Below are positions 60,092 to 64,000 of a stretch of DNA of 64,000 nucleotides, in pieces; position 1 is the stretch's first letter; each line of letters begins with the position of its first letter. Below the pieces are notes generated by a model. The model was not told the DNA's origin, did no database searches, and worked only from the letters and a program-made list of their open reading frames with translations. The translations under genes and the position numbers were made by a program. This stretch comes from Tistrella mobilis (GTDB taxonomy: Bacteria; Pseudomonadota; Alphaproteobacteria; Tistrellales; Tistrellaceae). The DNA lies in contig NZ_CP121017.1 of the NCBI RefSeq assembly GCF_041468085.1, forward strand, positions 434,001 to 498,000, in the 5' to 3' direction.

Positions 60092-61144
60092 ATGAGCACC
60101 CGGGCGAAAATACCTGCGACGATCGTCACCGGCTTTCTCGGCGCGGGCAAGACCACGCTGATCCGGCATCTGATCGAGAACGCCGGCGGGCGTCGTCTGG
60201 CCCTGATCGTCAACGAATTCGGCGATGTCGGCATCGATGGCGATCTGCTCAAGGGTTGCGGAATTGATACGTGCCCGGATGAGAACGTTATTGAACTTGC
60301 GAATGGTTGCATCTGCTGCACCGTCGCCGACGACTTCCTGCCGACCATGGAGGCCCTGCTCGCCCGCGAGCCGCGGCCCGATCACATCATCATCGAAACC
60401 AGCGGCCTGGCGCTGCCCAAGCCGCTGGTCCAGGCCTTCGCCTGGCCGGGAGTGAAGACCCGGGCGACCGTCGATGGCGTGATCGCGGTGGTCGACGGCG
60501 CCGCCCTGGCCGAGGGCCGGGTCGCCAATGATCCCGAGGCGCTGGATCGCCAGCGCGCCGCCGATCAGACCCTGGACCACGAGGCCGAGGTCGACGAGCT
60601 GTTCGAGGATCAGCTGGCCTGCGCCGATATGGTGGTGGTGACCAAGGCCGACATGCTCGATGCCGCAGGCATGGCCCGGGCCCGCGCTGCGATCGCGCCC
60701 GAACTCCGCCCCGCCACCCGGGTGATTGAAGCGGCGCGCGGCCTGGTCGACCCGGCCGTGCTGCTGGGTCTGGGGGCGGCGGTCGAGGACGATCTCGCCG
60801 CCCGCCCCAGCCATCACGACGGCGAAAGCGAGGAAGAGCACGGCCATGACGCCTTCACGAGCTTCGTGGTCGAGCTGCCGGAAGGCGTCGATCACGAGGC
60901 CCTGCCGGGCCGCATCGGGGCCGCGGTCGAAGCGCATCCGATCTACCGGGTGAAGGGTTTCGTGGCCGTGCCGGGCAAGGCCATGCGCCTGCTGGTTCAG
61001 GGCGTCGGCCCGCGGTTGCAGCAGCAGTTCGACCGGCCCTGGCAGCCGGGCGAGGCGCGCCGCTCGCGCCTGGTGGTGATCGGCGCCCAGGGGCTGGATC
61101 CGGCCGCGGTCGCCGAAGCCCTCGGCGGCCGACCGGCGAGCTGA
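60092..61144 (+). CDS. cobW: CobW-type GTPase metal chaperone
   Basis: A 350-aa G3E GTPase thought to deliver cobalt to the CobNST chelatase. The P-loop is TGFLGAGKTTLIRHL (residues about 13-27). The metal site C73-I-C75-C76 is in ANGCICCTVADDFL, and TKADMLDA is the guanine-specificity motif. A His/Glu-rich loop (HHDGESEEEHGHDAF) precedes the C-terminal domain (YRVKGFVAVPGKAMRLL). GAGG lies five bases before ATG. cobN follows after 13 bp. Confidence 0.95.
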   Translation: MSTRAKIPATIVTGFLGAGKTTLIRHLIENAGGRRLALIVNEFGDVGIDGDLLKGCGIDTCPDENVIELANGCICCTVADDFLPTMEALLAREPRPDHIIIETSGLALPKPLVQAFAWPGVKTRATVDGVIAVVDGAALAEGRVANDPEALDRQRAADQTLDHEAEVDELFEDQLACADMVVVTKADMLDAAGMARARAAIAPELRPATRVIEAARGLVDPAVLLGLGAAVEDDLAARPSHHDGESEEEHGHDAFTSFVVELPEGVDHEALPGRIGAAVEAHPIYRVKGFVAVPGKAMRLLVQGVGPRLQQQFDRPWQPGEARRSRLVVIGAQGLDPAAVAEALGGRPAS

Positions 61145-61157
61145 GGGCGCGGGCGTC

Positions 61158-64000
61158 ATGCATCTGCTCGCAGCCGAACCCGGCCGGATCGACGATGGCG
61201 ACGAGGCCATCGACCTCCGCCAGAGCCCGGCCGAGATGGTCGTGGTGACGGCTGCGGATACCGAACTCGCCTGCCTCTCGGCCGCGAAGGCGCGGCTGGG
61301 CGCCGATGCGCCCGAGCTTCGGCTGGTCAATCTTCAGCGGCTGAAGCACCCGATGTCGGTCGATCTCTGGGTCGATCGCACGCTGGCCCGTGCCCGGCTG
61401 GTGATCGTGCGCCTGCTGGGCGGTGCCGCCTATTGGGCCTATGGGCTGGAGCGGCTGACGGCGCTTGCCCGCAGCCGCGCCGTGGCATTGGTGGTGATCC
61501 CCGGCGACGACCGGCCGGACAGCTCGCTCGACGGCCTGTCGACCGTGTCGGCGCGCGAGCGGGCGCTGATCTGGGCCTATTTCAACGGCTATGGCATCGA
61601 CAACGCCGCCGGGCTGCTGATGCATGCGCAGCATCTGCTGGGCCGGCGGGATGTGCCCGGTCCTGCACCTGTCAGGCTACCGCCGGCGGGGCTGCACCCT
61701 GCCACCGGTACCCTCCCGGCCGATGCCGGGCTGACCGGGGCGGATCTGGCGCATATCGATGCCCTGGCGGCCGGCGGCCGGCCGGTGGCGGCGATCGTCT
61801 TCTACCGTTCGCTTGCGCTTGGCGGGCAGACGGCCGCGGTCGAGGCCCTGGCCTCGGGGCTGGAGGCCCGCGGGCTGGCGCCGCTGATGATCCATGCCCA
61901 AAGCCTGAAGGACCCGGCGGCGGCCGCTTTCGTGCGGGCGGCGCTGGAGCGGGCGAAGACCGCCATCGTGCTCAACACCACCGCCTTTGCGCTGGGGGAT
62001 GCCAATGGCCGGGGGGCGGCGCGCACCCCCTTCGACGGCCTGCCCGGCCCGGTGCTGCAGGTGGTGCTCTCCGGCGCATCCGAGGCCGCCTGGGCCGGCA
62101 GCAGCCGGGGGCTCGGGCCATCCGACCTTGCCATGCATGTGGCCCTGCCCGAGATCGACGGCCGGGTGCTGACCCGCGCCGTCGCCTTCAAGGCCGAGGC
62201 GCGCTGGGACGAGGCGACCGAATGCCCGATCCTGGTCCAGCAGCCCCGGCCCGACCGGATCGACCATGTGGCGGCGCTTGCCGCCGCCTGGGTGCGGCTT
62301 GCGCGCACGGCGGCGGCCGATCGCCGGGTGCTGCTGGTCATCGCCAATTATCCCAACCGCGACGGGCGGCTTGGCAACGGCGTCGGCCTCGACACGCCCG
62401 AGAGTGTGGCCAGGATCCTGGCGGCACTGAAGGATGCGGGCTATGACACCGGCGATGCGCCCACCGACGGGGCGGCGCTGATGGCCCGCCTGCTGGCCGG
62501 GCCGACCAATGATCTTACCCGCGATCGTGATGGCGGTGTCGCCTGGAGCCTGGACAGTTACCGGTCACATTTTGGAACCCTGTCTCCCGGCGCCGCCGGC
62601 CGGATAAGTGACAGATGGGGAACTCCGGACGCCGATCCCTTCGTCGCCGACGGCGCCTTCCGCCTGCCGGTGCATCTGTTCGGCAAGGTCGCGGTGGCGG
62701 TGCAGCCGGCCCGCGGCTACAACATCGACCCGTCCGAGAGCTATCACGACCCGGCCCTGCCGCCGCCCCATGGCTATGTCGCCTTCTATGGTTGGGCCCG
62801 GCGGGATTTTGATGCCCATGCCATCGTCCATGTCGGCAAGCATGGCAATCTGGAATGGCTGCCGGGCAAGGCGCTGGCGCTTTCGGCCGACTGCCTGCCC
62901 GAGGCGGTGCTGGGCCCCGTGCCCAATCTCTACCCCTTCATCGTCAATGATCCGGGCGAGGGCTCGCAGGCCAAGCGTCGGATCGGGGCGGTGGTCATCG
63001 ACCATCTGACCCCGCCGCTGACCCGCGCCGGCATCTACGGTCCGCTCGGCCGGCTGGAAGCGCTGGTCGACGAATATTACGAGGCGGCGGGCATGGACCC
63101 GCGCCGTCTGCCCGAGCTGGGCCGCGGCATCGTCGCCGAGGCGGCGAGGCTGGGGCTCGACCGGGATTGCGGCGTGGAAACCGGCATGGCCGAAGAGGCG
63201 GCGCTGGCCCGGATCGACGCCCATCTCTGCGACCTCAAGGAACTCCAGATCCGCGACGGTCTGCACATCTTCGGCGCCAGCCCCGATGCGGCGCGGCGCC
63301 TGGATCTGCTGGTCGCGATCCTGCGCAGCCCGCGCCATGCGGGCGAGGGCGGCGATGCCTCCATCCTGCGCGCGCTCGCCCGCGATCTGGGGCTGATGGC
63401 CGACGGCTTCGACCCGTTGTCCCGCGATTTCGGCGCCCCGTGGACGGGGCCGCGTCCGGCGGTGCTGGGCCCCTCTGCCGGCTGGCGCAGCCTGGGCGAT
63501 ACGGTCGAGCGGCTGGAGACCCTGGCGCGGGCGCTGGTGGCGGGAGAGATCGCCTGCGATCCCGGCTGGACGGAGACCGCAGCCGTGCTGAAGACGGCGG
63601 AGACGGTGATCGGCCCCGCCCTCGATGCCTGCGGGACGGCCGAGATGGCGGCACTGCTCGCCGGGCTCGCCGGGCGAGCAGTGCCCCCGGGCCCCTCGGG
63701 GGCGCCGACCCGCGGCCGGCCTGAAGTGCTGCCGACCGGGCGTAATTTCTTCTCGGTCGACAGCCGGGCGCTGCCGACGCCGGCGGCCTGGGCGCTGGGC
63801 TGGAAATCGGCCGGCATGCTGGTCGACGCCCATGTCCAGGAACAGGGCGACTGGCCGCGGCGGATGGTGTTGACCGCCTGGGGCACCGCCAATATGCGCA
63901 CCGGCGGCGACGATATCGCCCAGGCGCTGGCCCTGATCGGGGCCCGGCCGCGCTGGGACGACGCCTCGGGCCGGGTGGTCGGTTTCGAAGTGCTGCCGGC
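61158..64000 (+). CDS. cobN: cobaltochelatase subunit CobN, N-terminal part
   Basis: The large subunit of the ATP-dependent aerobic cobaltochelatase that inserts cobalt into hydrogenobyrinate a,c-diamide. About 947 codons are present and the gene runs off the window; no stop interrupts the frame. Features include the N-terminal RLVNLQRLKHPMSVDLW and RLLGGAAYWAYGLERL. The core has VIANYPNRDGRLGNGVGLDTPESVA, QPARGYNIDPSESYHDP and the highly conserved VGKHGNLEWLPGKALALS, then YPFIVNDPGEGSQAKRR, RAGIYGPLGRLEALVDEYYEA and TGRNFFSVDSRALPTPAAW. GAGGG precedes ATG. Confidence 0.96.
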   Translation, partial: MHLLAAEPGRIDDGDEAIDLRQSPAEMVVVTAADTELACLSAAKARLGADAPELRLVNLQRLKHPMSVDLWVDRTLARARLVIVRLLGGAAYWAYGLERLTALARSRAVALVVIPGDDRPDSSLDGLSTVSARERALIWAYFNGYGIDNAAGLLMHAQHLLGRRDVPGPAPVRLPPAGLHPATGTLPADAGLTGADLAHIDALAAGGRPVAAIVFYRSLALGGQTAAVEALASGLEARGLAPLMIHAQSLKDPAAAAFVRAALERAKTAIVLNTTAFALGDANGRGAARTPFDGLPGPVLQVVLSGASEAAWAGSSRGLGPSDLAMHVALPEIDGRVLTRAVAFKAEARWDEATECPILVQQPRPDRIDHVAALAAAWVRLARTAAADRRVLLVIANYPNRDGRLGNGVGLDTPESVARILAALKDAGYDTGDAPTDGAALMARLLAGPTNDLTRDRDGGVAWSLDSYRSHFGTLSPGAAGRISDRWGTPDADPFVADGAFRLPVHLFGKVAVAVQPARGYNIDPSESYHDPALPPPHGYVAFYGWARRDFDAHAIVHVGKHGNLEWLPGKALALSADCLPEAVLGPVPNLYPFIVNDPGEGSQAKRRIGAVVIDHLTPPLTRAGIYGPLGRLEALVDEYYEAAGMDPRRLPELGRGIVAEAARLGLDRDCGVETGMAEEAALARIDAHLCDLKELQIRDGLHIFGASPDAARRLDLLVAILRSPRHAGEGGDASILRALARDLGLMADGFDPLSRDFGAPWTGPRPAVLGPSAGWRSLGDTVERLETLARALVAGEIACDPGWTETAAVLKTAETVIGPALDACGTAEMAALLAGLAGRAVPPGPSGAPTRGRPEVLPTGRNFFSVDSRALPTPAAWALGWKSAGMLVDAHVQEQGDWPRRMVLTAWGTANMRTGGDDIAQALALIGARPRWDDASGRVVGFEVLP

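Overview
The window is a gene-dense, roughly 70% G+C stretch of a bacterial chromosome. Gene content and order point to an alphaproteobacterium of the Rhodospirillales type: an aa3 cytochrome oxidase operon next to tldD, an ispH-thrB-rnhA block, a separate F0 ATP synthase operon with b and b' subunits, and a cobalamin cluster using CbiD in place of CobF. A Tistrella-like organism fits best, but this is inference from gene content; no rRNA or tRNA is present to anchor taxonomy.

Layout. 1-8.5 kb: start of tldD (minus strand), then coxB-coxA-ctaB-coxF-like-ctaG-coxC-DUF983-surf1-ctaA, i.e. the heme-copper oxidase, its heme o/a synthases and its copper chaperone. 8.5-15.7 kb: M32 carboxypeptidase, thrC, M16 peptidase, TusA-like protein, GNAT acetyltransferase, DUF1989 protein and an exported DUF4198-like protein. 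15.75-15.88 kb: a promoter, a 19-bp Fur-type palindrome and an intrinsic terminator on the minus strand that together look like an unannotated iron-regulated small RNA. 16-24.7 kb: yqgE, a DsbD/ScsB-type reductase, peroxiredoxin, upp, a broken NadS-like antitoxin gene, ispH-thrB-rnhA, a CDGSH Fe-S protein and a lipoprotein. 24.8-29.7 kb: tandem glycine riboswitch and gcvT-gcvH-gcvPA-gcvPB, ending in an array of four hairpins with exact 45-bp period.

30-37.5 kb holds an uncharacterised cassette: a membrane sensor fused to an MFS transporter, translationally coupled to a GCS2-type ligase, convergent with a cache-HAMP-SpoIIE phosphatase coupled to an orphan substrate-binding protein. Upstream of the phosphatase lies a set of 19-bp iterated repeats carrying two perfect TATAAT boxes. 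37.5-40.6 kb: atpI-atpB-atpE-atpF'-atpF with a recognisable promoter.

41-64 kb is a cobalamin region: cbiX-cobH-cobL-cobI-(cbiG/cobE)cobJ-cobM-hupE, cobK-cbiD, cobA-cobB, a riboswitch-controlled uptake operon (BtuB-like receptor, 2Fe-2S ferredoxin-like protein, BtuF-like protein, truncated hemoglobin), and cobW-cobN running off the window. It mixes parts of the early-cobalt (CbiX, CbiD) and late-cobalt (CobH, CobL, CobN) routes. A DMT exporter, an XRE-cupin regulator and a lower-G+C Fic gene with an AT-rich upstream region interrupt it.

Most remaining long open frames are antisense or out-of-frame shadows caused by the high G+C content.
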